Shown piece by piece: positions 1-12,042 of a stretch of 64,000 nucleotides of DNA. The notes beneath the pieces were generated by a model. That model worked only from the letters and a program-made list of their open reading frames with translations, made no database searches and had not been told where the DNA came from. Every line of letters begins with the position of its first letter. Position 1 is the stretch's first letter. Source of the stretch: Apium graveolens (taxonomy: Eukaryota; Streptophyta; Magnoliopsida; Apiales; Apiaceae). The DNA lies in contig NC_133650.1 of the NCBI RefSeq assembly GCF_009905375.1, positions 69,661,073 through 69,725,072 of the forward strand, in the 5' to 3' direction. Both the position numbers and the translations under genes were made by a program.

Positions 1-834
1 TAAATTCTTGAACTCAGTGCCATTATCACTCCTTATTGTTTTCACAGAATCTTTGACCAATTTATCCAGATGTTTGACATGATCAATCAAGATAGATGAA
101 GTTTCACTTTTTGTGTGCAAGAAATACACCCATGTGTATCTAGTGAACTCATCCACTATGACCAATGCATATTTCTTCTTTGCAATAGACATGACATTTA
201 CTGGACCAAATAGATCAACATGTAGTAGATGATAAGGCTCAAGAATTGATGATTCAGTCTTGCTCTTGAATGAAGATTTTCTTTGTTTGGCCTTCTGACA
301 AGAATCACAAAGGCCATCAGGAGCAAATACTGACTTTGGCAGTCCTCTCACAAGATCTTTCTTGACCAGCTCATTTATATTGTTGAAATTTAAATGAGAG
401 AGTTTCTTGTGCCAATTCCAGCTTTCTTCAATTGATGCTCTACTCATCAGACAGATTGCAGAACCATCAGTACTTGTTGAAAGCTTAGCTTCATAAATGT
501 TACCACGCCTGTATCCTTTTAGAACAACTTTGCCTTTAGATTTACTCACAACTTCACAGTGTTCTTCAAAGAAATCAACATGATAACCTCTGTCACAAAT
601 TTGACTTATACTCAGCAGATTGTGTTTAAGTCCTGAGACCAGAGCTACTTCTTTAATGATGACATTCCCAAGATTGATATTGCCATATCCCAATGTTTTT
701 CCAATGTTGCCATCTCTATAAGAAACACTTGGGCCAGCTTTCTCCACAAAGTCTGATAGCAGGGCTTTATTTCCAGTCATATGTCCTGAACATCCACTGT
801 CCAGAACTAGAATATTTTTCCTGTTGCCCTGTAA
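1..834 (-). CDS. pol: pol of E1, protease and N-terminal integrase (partial)
   Basis: Open without a stop from 834 to the window edge. The aspartic protease motif LDSGCSGHMTG is at about 775-808. The integrase zinc-binding motif follows: WHKKLSHLNF, then GLCDSCQKAK (about 290-420). The start of the catalytic core (LLHVDLFGPV, then TIRSDNGTEF at the edge) holds the first acidic residue of the integrase DDE triad. It is in the same frame as the end of gag but separated from it by two in-frame stops, TAG and TGA (847-835). The protease would cut the polyprotein and the integrase would insert cDNA. The part outside the window is unknown. Confidence 0.85.
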
Positions 835-846
835 TCACAAAGACCA

Positions 847-3180
847 CTAATGATTAGTTTTAAGGACCCAGACTTGCTTGGATCCTTTGGCCTTATCAAG
901 TTTGTTAACATTTGCAGCGGATTTAGCATCAGAGTTTATGTTAACATTTTTCTTATCAGAACTTACACTATCAGACTTTGAATCAGAATTTACACTAGAA
1001 GGAACAATGGAAACTTTCTTCAAAGAAGGTTTTAATTGATAATAATCATAGTACAAGCTATGATATTCCTTACAAGTATAAATGGAATGCCATAAACTAC
1101 CACAATGAAAACAAGGATTATGTGGTTTATATCTAACAGACTGACTCTTAACTCCTGATTTTGAAGGTAAGGAGTTAATGTTCTTATTCTTCCTGCAAAA
1201 AGAAGCCAGATGGTTAGAACTTCCACAGTTATGACATGTTTTCCTAGGAGCATCAGGAACAGGTTTTTAATCATTGCTTTTATTCACACCTTCCTTTCCA
1301 TTCCTATTTTTCCTAGGTGATTTTACCTTGTTTACATTCTTAACATCTTTCAGCTTATGCTTAAGCTGCTTCTTAGTCATTAAGCCTATGTTTACTTCAG
1401 CTGTCTTTTCCTGTTTTAGTTTGTCAGAAGTTAATCCCTCTCTAACTTCTGATTTATCATTATCAGACTTTACAGTTACAAACTTAACAGGTTTTAACTT
1501 TGGTTTTGCTTAACAACATGCTTAATTTCTACAGTTCCTTTATCATTCTTATCCTCTCCATAACCTAAGCCCTCTTTCCAATTTTCACTACTTAGCAAAT
1601 TTTGAGTTGTTCTGCCGGAGTTAGTCCAAGTCCTGATTCTCTCTTTTCTTTTCTAACTCAGTTTTTAGAGATTCATTCATTTTTTGCACTTCATCCCTAA
1701 CATAAAAAGCATCATCTCTATCCTTCTGAGTTTGATGGAACATAACTAACTCTTTTTTTAAGAAATCATTTCTTTTCTTAAAAGCAAGATTTTCAGAAGT
1801 TAATCTTTCACATGTTAAAGTTTGATCTCTATAACTAACAAACATGGTTTTAAGATATCTTCTCAACTCATTAATATCATCAGTATGAAAAGCATAAGTA
1901 GTCTGAGGTACCTTTGTTTCAGCAGCTTCAGAACTGCTCTCAGCACTTTCTTTATCAGCATTTGCCATCAACGCATAGTTCTCCTCACTTTCAGAGTCTG
2001 AGGTGTCTGTCCAGCTTTTCTGCTTTGTGACAAGAGCCTTGCCTTTGTCACCCTTTACCTTCTTGCAATCAGGAGATATGTGGCCTTTCTCACCACAGTT
2101 ATAGCATTTGACATTGGTATAATCTCCTCTATCAAAATTTCCTCCTCTGCCTTCAGATCTTCTGAAATTCTTCTTATCAGAACTTATGCCTTTCCTGGAA
2201 AACTTCTTTCCCTTCCTGAACTTCCTGTATGCAATCTTTGTGATCCCTTTCACCATAAGAGCACACAGCTTCATCATCTCCTCATCAGCATCAGTCTCAG
2301 GCAAGCTTTCAGAATCTGAGTCATCATCACTTTCAGAACTTGATGACTCAGTTTCAGACTTTGTGAACAGAGCTTTACCCTTGTCTTTCCTTGAGGTAGC
2401 TGCCTTGGGGGATTCTTCTTCAGCCTTAAGAGCAACTATCCTTGACTTTCCTCCTTTCCTCTTGCTTCTTTGTTTCATCTCAAGTTCATGAGTCTTGAGC
2501 ATTCCATAAATTTCATCAAGAGTTGTTTCATCAAGATTGTAATTGTCTCTTATTGTTGTTGCCTTCAAATCCCAACATTCAAGAAGAGCTAACAGGAATT
2601 TAAGGTTTGAATCTTCAAGATCATACTCCTTATTAACCAGTGACAGATCATTCAAGAGTTTGACAAATCTATCATATAAATCAGTCAATGATTCATTAGC
2701 CTTTGAGTCAAAGTGTTCATACTCTTGAGTGAGTATTGTCTTCCTGTTCTTCTTAATTATATCAGTTCCCTAACACCTTATTTCCAGAGCATCCCATATC
2801 TCCTTAGCAGTCTTGCAGTTAATTACCCTGTTTGACATTACATTATCAGTGGCACTATGCAGTAAGTGTCGTACCTTAGCATCCTTAGCAATTGATGCGA
2901 TATCTTCAGCAGTATAATCACTCTTTTCCTTTGGTACAGTGTTTGCTGCCTCACCTGCAACTGCAACAGCGAGCTTGGTTGGTTTGTGAGGCCCTTCCTT
3001 GATTCTATCAAGATATTCTGGATCTGTAGCTTCCAGAAACATGGTCATCCTCACCTTCCATATGGCATATTCAGATGGTCTCAGTATGGGAACTCTGATG
3101 GTTTCATACCGACTTTGGATTTGTGTCTTTGGAGGTTCTTCAATTTTGGTAGGCTTAGTTGGAGTTTCTGTGTCAGACAT
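847..3180 (-). pseudogene. gag: gag of E1 (capsid/nucleocapsid), decayed
   Basis: The start ATG at 3180 lies 43 bases past the PBS. The N-terminal part resembles copia capsid, with the W-K-motif region and an ending in KTAKEIWDALE. An in-frame TAG at about 2770 interrupts it and the same frame resumes to about 1621. A zinc knuckle CYNCGEKGHISPDC lies at about 2066-2108. A stop-rich patch follows at 1500-1620. Two more knuckle-like motifs, CHNCGSSNHLASFC and CFHCGSLWHSIYTC, lie at about 1080-1245. The last block ends VWVLKTNH-stop at 847. Serine/acid-rich linkers are coded partly by the E1 repeat motif (for example at 955-965 and 2176-2186). The product would package genomic RNA in virus-like particles; the stops argue that this copy makes none. 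Confidence 0.82.
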
Positions 3181-3222
3181 GATTGTGTTTGGATCTTTAA
3201 CTGTATGTGTGTTAACAGATAG

Positions 3223-3234
3223 GCTCTGATACCA
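3223..3234 (-). other. Primer-binding site of E1
   Basis: The minus strand reads TGGTATCAGAGC two bases inside the LTR. This is the standard plant copia site complementary to the 3' end of initiator tRNA-Met, which primes minus-strand cDNA synthesis. Confidence 0.85.
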
Positions 3235-3236
3235 CT

Positions 3237-3846
3237 TGTTAGGTCACACACACTGTAGAGGGGGTGAATACAGTGTAAAATACAATCAAATCGAACTTTA
3301 ATATTTAAGTAACAGAAAACAAACTTTATTAAAACAATAAACTCTGTTACAGTATGGAACTGTTACCTCTCAGTGATGAACAAATATCACGAGAGCTGTT
3401 AGGGTTTCAATGAATAATCTTCTCGAATATGATAACACTTATAGTGTAAATCCTATGTCTGTGTTTATATATTACACAATTACAAGATAATCGCTAATTG
3501 ATATGGAATATAATTCTGCTTCCTAAAATATATCAATCAGATATCTTTTCTTCCAAGTATTCCATTCTTCACGGAACTCCTTCTTCATGCATATCTCTTC
3601 TTATGTTTATCTCGATCTTCTTTCCTTTAATCAGCTACTATCCTTATCTGATTGTCCTTCAGCACTTAAGTTCTGATATCCAACTTTTGATGATTATCTC
3701 CTGATAATATAAGTACTGATATCCTTAAGTCCTGACTTCCAGTATAAGTACTGATTCCCAGTTAAGTACTGATTTGTCCTGTTAAGTAAGATCTGAAAAC
3801 TAAACATAAATCATATTAGCCATGACATTATCAAATTTATCTAACA
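3237..3846 (-). repeat. 5' LTR of E1 (610 bp)
   Basis: On the minus strand it starts TGTTAG and ends CTAACA, a canonical TG...CA LTR, and is followed after two bases by the PBS. It holds five or six copies of the short motif TAAGTACTGAT between 3666 and 3790. The partner LTR lies outside the window, so the ends rest on the terminal bases and on the break in the E2 RNase H reading. Confidence 0.75.
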
Positions 3847-3867
3847 CATAGTCTAGCAATTGATTTT

Positions 3868-6800
3868 TCATCCATAATATCTGTGCACAGCAACTACCAG
3901 CAGCAATATATTCAGCTTCAGCTGTAGAAGTAGAAACTGAATTTTGCTTTTTACTAACCAGGACACAAGCTTGTTTCCTAGAAATTGACAGGTTCCTGTT
4001 GTACTTTTTCTATCAATCCTACAACCTGCATAATCTGCATCTGAATAACCAGTTAGATCAAAACCAGAATCTCTAGGGTAGCAAATGCTAAGTTTTGGTG
4101 TTCCCTTGAGATATCTAAAAATTCTCTTAATAGCTATTAAGTGAGATTCTCTAGGATCAGCCTGAAATCTAGCACATAAACATGTAGCAAACATTATATC
4201 TGGCCTACTAGCTGTTAAGTACAAAAGTGAGCCAACCATGCCTCTATAACTTGAAATATCCACAGACTTTTCAGTAGTGTTTAATTCAAGCTTAGTTGCA
4301 GTGTCCATGGGAGTTTTTGCAGATGTGCAATCCACTAGATCAAACTTCTTTAAAAGATCAAAAATGTATTTAGTTTGACTAATGAATATTCCATCACTAA
4401 CTTTCTTAACTTGTAAACCAAGAAAGTATGTCAGTTCTCCCATCATACTCATTTCATACTTACTTTGCATCAGTTTGGCAAACTTTTTGTAAACTTTCTC
4501 ATCTGTAGAGCCAAAAATAATATCATCTACATAAATTTGAACAAGTATACTAGAGCCATTAACATTTCTGAAAAATAAAGTTTTATCTACAGTACCTTTT
4601 ATGAAGTGATTTTCCAAAAGGAACTTTGATAAAGTGTCATACCAGGCTCTAGGTGCTTGCTTCAGTCCATAAAGTGCTTTCAAAAGATAATAGACATGAT
4701 CTGGAAAATTTGGATCTTCAAAACCAGGAGGTTGACTGACATAGACTTCTTCCTCCAAATCTCCATTCAGAAAGACACTTTTGACATCCATTTGATAGAC
4801 CTTGAAATTGGCATGGGCTGCATAGGCTAAGAAGATTCTGATGGCTTCAAGTCTTGCAACAGGAGCAAATGTTTCATCAAAATCTATTCCTTCTTGTTGA
4901 CAGTAGCCTTTAGCAACCAATCTAGCTTTGTTCCTGACAACTATGCCATTTTCATCCATCTTGTTTCTGAATATCCACTTGGTGTCTATTGAATTCTTTC
5001 TTTTAGGCTTGGGCACCAGCTTCCATACATTATTATTTTCAAATTGGTTTAGCTCCTCCTGCATAGCTAAAATCCAATCAGGATCCAACAAAGCTTCTAC
5101 TACTTTCTTTGGCTCTTCCTTGGAAAGAAAGCTACTGTATAGACATTTTTCTTGAGTTGCTCTCCTTGTTTGAACTCTAGAAGAAACATCACCAATAATA
5201 AGCTCAAAGGGGTGATCTTTTGTCCATTTTCTTTGTTGAGGCAGATTAGCTCTAAATGAAGAAACCTCATTGTTGTCTTGATGTGTAATTGAGTTTTGAT
5301 TGTTAGAAACTCCCTCTGAGTTTGTGGATCTTTGATTTGAGAAAGGGGAACTTTTTATAGGTGATCTATCTTGACTTCCTGTTCCTTTTGATAACCCGAC
5401 GGATGGTGAATTTTGAGTACCGACGGATGAAGCTGGTTGTCTCCCGACGGATAACACAGATTGCCTCCCAACGGATGAAGCATTATGCAACTCGACAGAT
5501 GTTGAGTTTTGTGCTTCATTGGTAGTAGACTAATCTGCATTATCCTTAGACATTATTTCTTGATCACTTTCATCATCACTGTCATCACTAACCATCTCCA
5601 CGTTGTCGAATTTGAGGCTCTCATGGTAATCTCCATCTTTCAGTCCTTCAATCTTTTTATCATCAAACACAACATGTATTGATTCCACAACAATGGTGGT
5701 CCTTAGATTGTAGACTCTACATGCTTTACCAACAGCATATCCAACAAAAATTCCTTCATCTGCTTTAGCATCAAACTTCCTATTTTGATCAGTTTGATTT
5801 CTCAGAATATAGCATTTACAGCCAAAGACATGAAGTAAATTTAGAGTTGGCTTCATGTTCTTGAACAATTGATAGGAAGTCATGCATCTTGCTTGATTCA
5901 CCAAAGAAATATTCTGAGTGTAGTATGCAGTATTTACAGCTTCAGCCCAGAAATAGGTTGGCAGTTTAGATTCTTCAAGCATTGTCCTTGCAGCTTCAAT
6001 AAGTGATATGTTATTTCTTTCCACTACTCCATTCTGTTGTGGAGTCCTTGCTGCTGAAAACTCATGCAGAATCCCATTTTCCTCACAAAATGCTCTCATG
6101 ACAGAATTCTTGAACTCAGTTCCATTGTCACTCCTGATTCTTCTAACCTTGAAATCAGGATGATTATTGACTTGCCTTATGTGATTGATGATAATTTCAC
6201 TAGCCTCATCTTTAGACTTTAGGAAATATGTTCAAGAGAACTTTGAGAAATCATCTACAATTACTAGGAAAAATCTTTTCCTTGAGATGGACAACACATT
6301 GACTGGTCCAAACAAATCCATGTGAAGCAGTTACAAAGGCTCTTCAATTGTTGAATCAAGTTTCTTCCTGAATGATGCTTTAATCTGCTTTCCTTTTTGG
6401 CAGGCATCACACAGTCCATCCTTAGAAAACTCCACTAGAGGAATGCCTCTAACCAGTTCGTTCTTTACTAGCTCATTCATGATCTTAAAGTTTAAATGGG
6501 ATAGCTTCTTGTGCCATAGCCAACTTTCATCCTGACTTGCTTTACTAAGAAGACAAGTAACAGATTCTGCATTAGATGAGTTGAAATCAGCTAGGTACAC
6601 ATTTTCTTTTCTCACACCAGTGAGAACCACTTTGTTGCTTCTTTTGTTAGCCACAACACAGGCTTCTGAGTTGAAGGTTACTGAGTTGCCTTTATCACAA
6701 AGCTGGCTGATACTCAACAAATTGTGTTTGAGACCATCCACTAAAGCAACCTCCTCAATGATGACATTGTCCTTTGAAATCAAGCCATATCCCACAGTAT

Positions 6801-6936
6801 AACCCTTGCTGTCATCTCCAAAAGTAATACTTGGGCCAGCTCTCTCCTTGAGCTCTGTGAGCAAGGTAGAATCACCAGTCATGTGTCTTGAACAACCACT
6901 ATCCAAGTACCAAAGAGTCTTTTTGTTTCCCTGCAC
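3868..6936 (-). pseudogene. pol: pol of E2: protease, integrase, RT, partial RNase H
   Basis: One frame runs from 6936 to 3868 with only three stops: TAA at 6331, TGA near 6232, TAG at 5530. Protease LDSGCSRHMTG is near 6880-6915. Integrase has WLWHKKLSHLNF and GLCDACQKGK (about 6390-6530), then RIRSDNGTEF (near 6100-6135) and the TPQQNGVVERNN region (about 6010-6040). RT shows the start [11 protein letters not shown] (about 4950), [12 protein letters not shown] (about 4645-4680) and YVDD at about 4520-4533. RNase H shows SDADYAGC (about 4020-4045), then a frameshift near 3960 that garbles the rest. The E1 LTR cuts RNase H at 3846. The enzymes would copy and integrate the element; this copy is inactive. 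Confidence 0.9.
5396..5515 (-). repeat. 24-bp imperfect tandem repeat in the E2 integrase-RT linker
   Basis: Five copies of CCGACGGAT or variants start near 5397, 5421, 5444, 5469 and 5493, spaced 23-25 bases. On the minus strand they code an eight-residue repeat with core S-V-G (SSVGRQ-like). This is the same motif as in the E2 LTR, here placed in the loosely constrained linker between integrase and RT. Confidence 0.8.
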
Positions 6937-6950
6937 ACATCAAAATCAAA

Positions 6951-9329
6951 TCAAGTTAATTTTGGTACCCAAGTTTCCTTGGGTCCTGCCTTGTTAGCTT
7001 TCTTTTTCTGTTTCTTAGGCTTTATCTCATTTGACTTAGGGATATCAGATTCATCCTTGGTCATTTGAGTATGGCCTTTGAAACCATTCATTGCAACAGA
7101 ATTATCATGCATATTATTATTAACAGGGAATGGCATGCTATTAGTAAACATGTTATTCCAGTATGGCATGCTAAATGACATTTGTAGCATACTAAGTGCA
7201 GCATAATAAGGATTAGGTGCAAATGGCATGTTAGCAAACTGTGCATTCATATTCTGTGTAGACATAGCATTCATAAGCATGGGAGGCATGACATTCATGT
7301 TAGGAAATTGAGGTGGCACAGATATGGAAGTAGGCATGGCAGATTTGCAATTAACAGACAGATGATTTACACTACCACACTTGACACAGATTTTTCTAGG
7401 AGCATATTTATCAGGTGTGTAGTTATTGTGTTTGTTAATCCCTACTTTACCATTTCTATTGTTTTTCTTTTTAGTCTCTGTTTTTACCTCAATCTTTTCA
7501 AGTCTGTCACTTAACTGTTTGACAGTCATGTGACCAACATTAGCCTTTTTCCCTTTCTTAACTTGACTCGATTCTCCTGAAACAAAGTTCTTGGAAACAG
7601 ACCTATATTTCTCATTTAGCTTAACTAGTTTGGATATACTGATAGGCTTGCTTACAACCGACGGATGAGGATTTTCATCATTCGACGGATAACCCTTTTT
7701 GTTATCCGATAGATGATCCTCATCATCCGTCGAGTCTACATCTGTCAGCACTCCATCTACCAAATTTGGTTCTAGTTTCTCTTTGTTCTTTTTCCAGGCT
7801 GCATCACAGAAAGACTCAATTCCTTGAACTTTGGTGATTTGAGCATGGACATCCCTGGATGTTTTCCATGCCTTAATCACCTCTTGTTCACGCTCGAGCT
7901 GCTTCTTCAAAATTTCTTCTTTCTTCAAGGACTCAGTTAATTCCTCTTTGGCAATCTTACACTCAATTCTTAATTTTTCAAAATCAATGAACTGAGACTC
8001 AAGCACATTATTTCTCTCACTCAAAAACAAATTGTTTTCTTTGATTTTAGCATTTTCTTTAGTAAGAGACTTAAGTGTAACACGCAAATGATATAACTCT
8101 GTAGACATGTCATTTATGGCATCATTACACTCAACTTTAGATAAATGTGCAAGGTTTATAGTAATTACCTGATTACTTGAAGAACTTGTTTCTATTTCAT
8201 CAAACTTGGCCATTAGGGCTAGATTGACATAACTGACATCTTCATCTTCATCAATGTATTATGTTATGAAAGCCTTTTCCTTTTATTTGAGCAGTTCAAA
8301 GTATTTTTGCTTATAATCCACAGGCTCAAACTTTTTCTTACTGGAATCTGACTTCCTACATTTACTGGAAAAATGCCATGCCAAGCCACATTTGAAACAT
8401 TTGAATTTTGATTTATCCACCATGTTTCTATTTGGCTTGGCCGCTCCAAAGTTCTTCTTGAACTTGAGCTTGGCAAATCTCCTGGAAAGAAATGCTAGGT
8501 GTTCATCAATGTCTTCCATGTCATCTTGGCTCAAAGAATCTTCACTTTCTACTGCAAGCCCCTTGCCCTTGTTCTCATAGACCCTTGAAGTTGATTCAAC
8601 AGCTTCCATCTTCACTTTCTTTTCTTTTTCCAACTCAGCAACTAGTGCAATGGATCCTCCTTTCTTCTTTCCTCTCTCCATCCTCTCATCTTGCTCTATT
8701 TTAAGCTCATAAGTTTTCAGGATGCCAAACAGTCTCTCTAAAGTAAACTCCTTATATTCTTGTGAGTTTCTTAATGAGACTGTCATTGGTTTCCATTCCT
8801 TTGGAAGAGATATAAGGAATTTCAGATTGGAGTCTTTTGTCTGATAGACCCTTCCATACAACTTTAAAGCATTTAGTAGTTTTTGAAACCTACTAAAAAT
8901 GTCAGTGAGAGGCTCACTTTCTTCATTATGAAAATGCTCATATTGTTGAATCAAGAGCTGCATCTTGTTTTCTCTAACTTGTTCAGTGCCATCACAGATG
9001 ATCTGTATTGTATCCCAAACATCCTTGGCAGTTTTGCAGTTGATAAAGTTGTCGAACATATCTCCATCAACTCCATTAAACAGGATGTTCATGGCCTTTT
9101 TATCCTTCCTGACTTGTTCAATGTCAGGATCAGAACATTCATGCCTTGGCTTGGGGACTGATGGCTCGTTTCCTGTAGCAGCTCTCATTAGAACATGAGG
9201 GCCTCTTTCTATGCAGTCAACATAGGCCTCATCTTGAGAAAGCAAATGAAGATGCATCTTTACCTTCCAATGATGGTAATTATCTTTATCCATAAAAGGG
9301 ATCTTGACTCGAACATCCTTCTTGTTCAT
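6951..9329 (-). pseudogene. gag: gag of E2, nearly intact
   Basis: ATG at 9329, 47 bases past the PBS, starts MNKKDVRVKIPFMDKDNYHH, a typical copia capsid start. One in-frame stop near 8281 separates two long stretches in the same frame (9329-8283 and 8213-6951). A first zinc knuckle CFKCGLAWHFSSKC lies at about 8350-8400 and a second, CVKCGSVNHLSVNC, at about 7345-7390. Between them is a coiled-coil-like charged segment (about 7780-8100). The Met/Asn/Pro-rich stretch near 7080-7320 has no known fold. Copies of the E2 motif at 7657, 7682, 7703 and 7722 lie in an acidic linker. It ends TWVPKLT-stop, and pol resumes in another frame 15 bases later. Confidence 0.85.
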
Positions 9330-9376
9330 CTTGTTGTATTGTTTTGATCTTTAAACTCTTTGTAAGTTAAGAGCTT

Positions 9377-9388
9377 GCTCTGATACCA
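9377..9388 (-). other. Primer-binding site of E2
   Basis: The minus strand reads TGGTATCAGAGC two bases from the LTR end, complementary to initiator tRNA-Met as in most plant copia elements. Confidence 0.85.
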
Positions 9389-9390
9389 AT

Positions 9391-10437
9391 TGTTAGTCCC
9401 TTAACAATATAACAAGAATTACAGAAGGGGGGTTGAATGGAATTTTTGAAACTTTTTCTTGAATAGAAATGTTCTAACTCAAATATATATATATAGTGTG
9501 AATTGATTAACAGAATGCGGAATAAAGACTTAAGTGAATCAAAACACAAGTAATTAAAAACAAGAGTCTTTAAAAACTTTCTGGTGGATTTGAATGATTC
9601 CACCAGAGATATATATTATATATCGAGAGAACCCTGTGTGCAAAATGCTCACAGCTGCTTACAACAATCGAACAACTAAGACTACAGAGAAATGCTAAGA
9701 ATTCTGCTTACAAATGTTTCTCTGCTTTTCTGCTTAGATCGATTGTTTCTTAGTTGCTACTCCTTGGTTTATATATCACCAGATTTACAAAGTAATGAGA
9801 CAGGATAATAAAACAAAACTATCTAGTCTATTATAATGCTACTTCATTACTCTATTCCAGCATCTTTGAATATCGTCATAATAGCATGGAAATGGCAATG
9901 CTTCTTTGTTCTCGAAAACCCAGTTGAATAGGCTACCACATTCCATTTGCATCCACTCGACGCATGTGACTGTGTTGTCACTGTCAACAGATATTTGAAT
10001 TCTTTATCCTTCGGGTTCATGATCATCCGTCGAGTTATTGATCATCCGTCAGGTTGTCTAGTTGATCATCTGTCGACTTCATTGTAGATTATCCATCGGG
10101 TAGCAATCTGGCACTTGACTTCATTTCATTTATGCAGAATTACAAGACATCATCTATGTACAATTAATCAACCTATTATGCATATCTAGTTAAAGTCAAC
10201 ATACCTTGAATACTACTTACAGAATCTATACAATGGTGTATGCAGAAATGTGCTACAGACTTATTGATACATAAGCTACTCACTCGATGGATAATAAGTC
10301 ATCATCCGTCGGGACTATAATGAGTCATCCGTCGGGACTAAAAATCTTATCCGTCGAGTGCTACATAATTTCACTAAGTAAAATCTACCAAGGTGTTTTG
10401 TTCATGAAATCATCCAGTACACAACATATACACAACA
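9391..10437 (-). repeat. 5' LTR of E2 (about 1047 bp)
   Basis: The inner end is firm: CTAACA on the minus strand, 2 bases before the PBS, with the run of Gs (9426-9431) seen at the same place in the E5 LTR. The outer end at 10437 (TGTTGTGTATATG on the minus strand) is chosen because it begins TGTT and because ORF3-like sequence starts just beyond; no partner LTR is available. Between 10020 and 10360 it holds about eight copies, in both orientations, of CATCCGTCGGG or close variants. Confidence 0.65.
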
Positions 10438-11298
10438 CTCCTCTTTTCTTGTCATCACCTTTCTTCTCATCTTGCTTCCTGTCATTTCTACCAGTTGCTC
10501 TTGAAGACTGATTTGGATTTAAACCAGAAGGTTTTTGCTCATCTTACTTCTGTTCATCATCATCCTTGTCATCTTCTAAATTGAATTTTTAGATTTGTCA
10601 ACATGGTGTCAACATTTAGTAGATACCTATCCATGATCCTTATCATCTCCTCATCTTCAGTCTTCTTGTTCCTTTTGTACTTTAGATCATACTGAAGAGT
10701 CATGATCAGCCTCATGTTTGATTTGACACAGTTTTTGGGAACAATAAGCTATTTACATTGTTTGGTTATTGGACAGATGTAGGCCACCCCTTTATTTGGA
10801 TAAAGATAGGCTTCAGGAAAAGCTGCTATCTGTGCATTTTTGAGCTCATTGAGTAACTGAGTGTCCTCTGTGATGACTACATGTACTTTGTCAATCACTA
10901 CATCCAGCTCAGATGCTCTTAGAGTTCTGAGATTTGAATGAGACACCTGAATACATCTGTCCACACCACCTTCATTAATATTTACAACAATCCTTTTCTA
11001 TAAATTTTCAACATTCACAACTACTGCCCTAATGAAGTTGATGGTCTTGGCCAGTGCTCTTTTATTTGTGATGTAATTATTTTGAAAAGACATCCTTAGT
11101 ACTGCAAGAAGTTCACTGAATTCTTGATCTTGATTTGGTCCTTCTGCAGCCTTTAGAAGTCTTTCCTTTCCAACATCATTTGAGATTTGAGCTTTTGAAG
11201 AGCTTGGAGCAGTCTGAGTGATTGAAGTCAATTCGCTAGGCTCCTTTGATTTACTAGCATCCCTGGATTGTTGAATCCTAGATTCTATCCCCCTCTTA
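10438..11298 (-). pseudogene. Sirevirus-type ORF3 remnant, copy A, C-terminal part
   Basis: Minus-strand reading gives two protein-like stretches, about 11231-10998 and 10964-10749, separated by a stop near 10995 and joined by related frame content. They include a stretch with NDVGKERLLKAAEGPNQDQE and one with VVIDKVHVVITEDTQLL. I recognise no domain. The region is continuous, across the MITE at 11299-12042 and the solo LTR at 12094-15401, with 15402-17208, and belongs to the long extra ORF that some Sireviruses carry after pol. Function is unknown; an envelope-like role has been proposed for some family members but nothing here shows it. Low-complexity coding lies at 10440-10620. Confidence 0.55.
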
Positions 11299-11835
11299 GG
11301 CCCTATTTGGATTGGGGGTTGGGGAGGGATGCGCTGGGTTGGGAAGGGTTCAAATTTAACAACCCTTGTTTGGGAAAAAAATTAAAATAGAGGGTTGGAT
11401 TTTGAGAGGGTTGGTTGAGTGTTGAGGATGGCTGTGGAATAATAGAAAACATGGAGGGTTTCAACACCCCGATTTGGGGTGTTGTGGAAAGAAAGTTTAG
11501 GCGCCTGAAGCTGCCCAGCTTTCCATTGTCGGCTATTTCTCTTTTTTTGCTAGGATTTTATTACTCTCTTTTCAAATATACTCGTATTTATAAATTGATA
11601 TAAGACCTTTTGTTCATTTTAAATTACTTTGGTACATAGAAATAACACTTGAAAATGTAATTTATTTTTATAGTAATTTAATATATTACGTAAGTAATCT
11701 CTTTAATTAATTAGTCACACTTGCATATTTTCATATAAGCTTACTTTATTTATTTTTTTAAAAAAAATATTTCTTGTTTTCAAATTTAAATATCAATATT
11801 AGAAATTTTGATAATGTAATATAATAACAATAACC

Positions 11836-11893
<58 letters not shown>

Positions 11894-12042
11894 GGATAAT
11901 TGTTAAACCCTTCACTTCCTAACCCTTATATCCAAACAAGAGAGCGGTTGAACCCAACCCGAACTAACCCAACCCGACCTAATCAACCCCAACCCAACCC
12001 AACCCAACCCTTACCTCCCCAACCCTCAATCAAAATAGAGTA
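11299..12042. mobile_element. Tourist-like (PIF/Harbinger) MITE, 744 bp
   Basis: The ends are inverted repeats (GGCCCTATTTGGATTG at the left, CAATCAAAATAGAGTA at the right, 12 of 16 matching) and extend inward with G-rich/C-rich subterminal repeats of the type GGTTGGGGAGG. It is flanked by the 3-bp duplication TTA (11296-11298 and 12043-12045), the PIF/Harbinger signature. There is no transposase ORF, so it is non-autonomous. The interior is AT-rich and holds an (AAT)n run. Confidence 0.72.
11837..11891. repeat. (AAT)n microsatellite
   Basis: About 18 uninterrupted AAT/ATA units within the Tourist-like MITE. Confidence 0.95.

Larger units (their letters stand above)
1..3846 (-). mobile_element. 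Sirevirus-like Ty1/copia retrotransposon E1, partial (runs off left edge)
   Basis: Read on the minus strand the order is LTR (3846 to 3237), primer-binding site, gag, protease, then integrase up to the window edge; reverse transcriptase and the 3' LTR are outside. The order protease-integrase before RT is that of Ty1/copia. The large gag with several CCHC knuckles and the PBS TGGTATCAGAGC fit the Sirevirus lineage, which is my inference. The outer LTR end at 3846 abuts sequence coding for RNase H of another element (E2), so E1 is inserted in E2. The other flank, and so the target-site duplication, cannot be checked here. Confidence 0.88.
3847..10437 (-). mobile_element. Sirevirus-like Ty1/copia retrotransposon E2, interrupted by E1
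   Basis: Minus-strand order: LTR (10437 to 9391), PBS, gag with CCHC knuckles, protease, integrase, RT, RNase H. RNase H stops at 3847, where the E1 LTR begins, so the remainder of E2 should resume left of the window. The host-side base run CATAG (3847-3851) is the predicted target duplication of E1. The pol frame is nearly open, with three stops and one late frameshift, so E2 is younger than the debris to its right. It carries the motif CATCCGTCGGG in LTR, gag and pol. Confidence 0.88.

Noticed and set aside
1274..2728. Plus-strand open frames opposite gag of E1 (for example 1274-1513, 2186-2491)
   Set aside because: They are shadows of the minus-strand gag frame, with no recognisable motif.
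11940..12020. CCCAACC repeats looking like telomeric sequence
   Set aside because: The unit is CCCAAC, not the plant telomere unit CCCTAAA, and it belongs to the MITE subterminal repeat.
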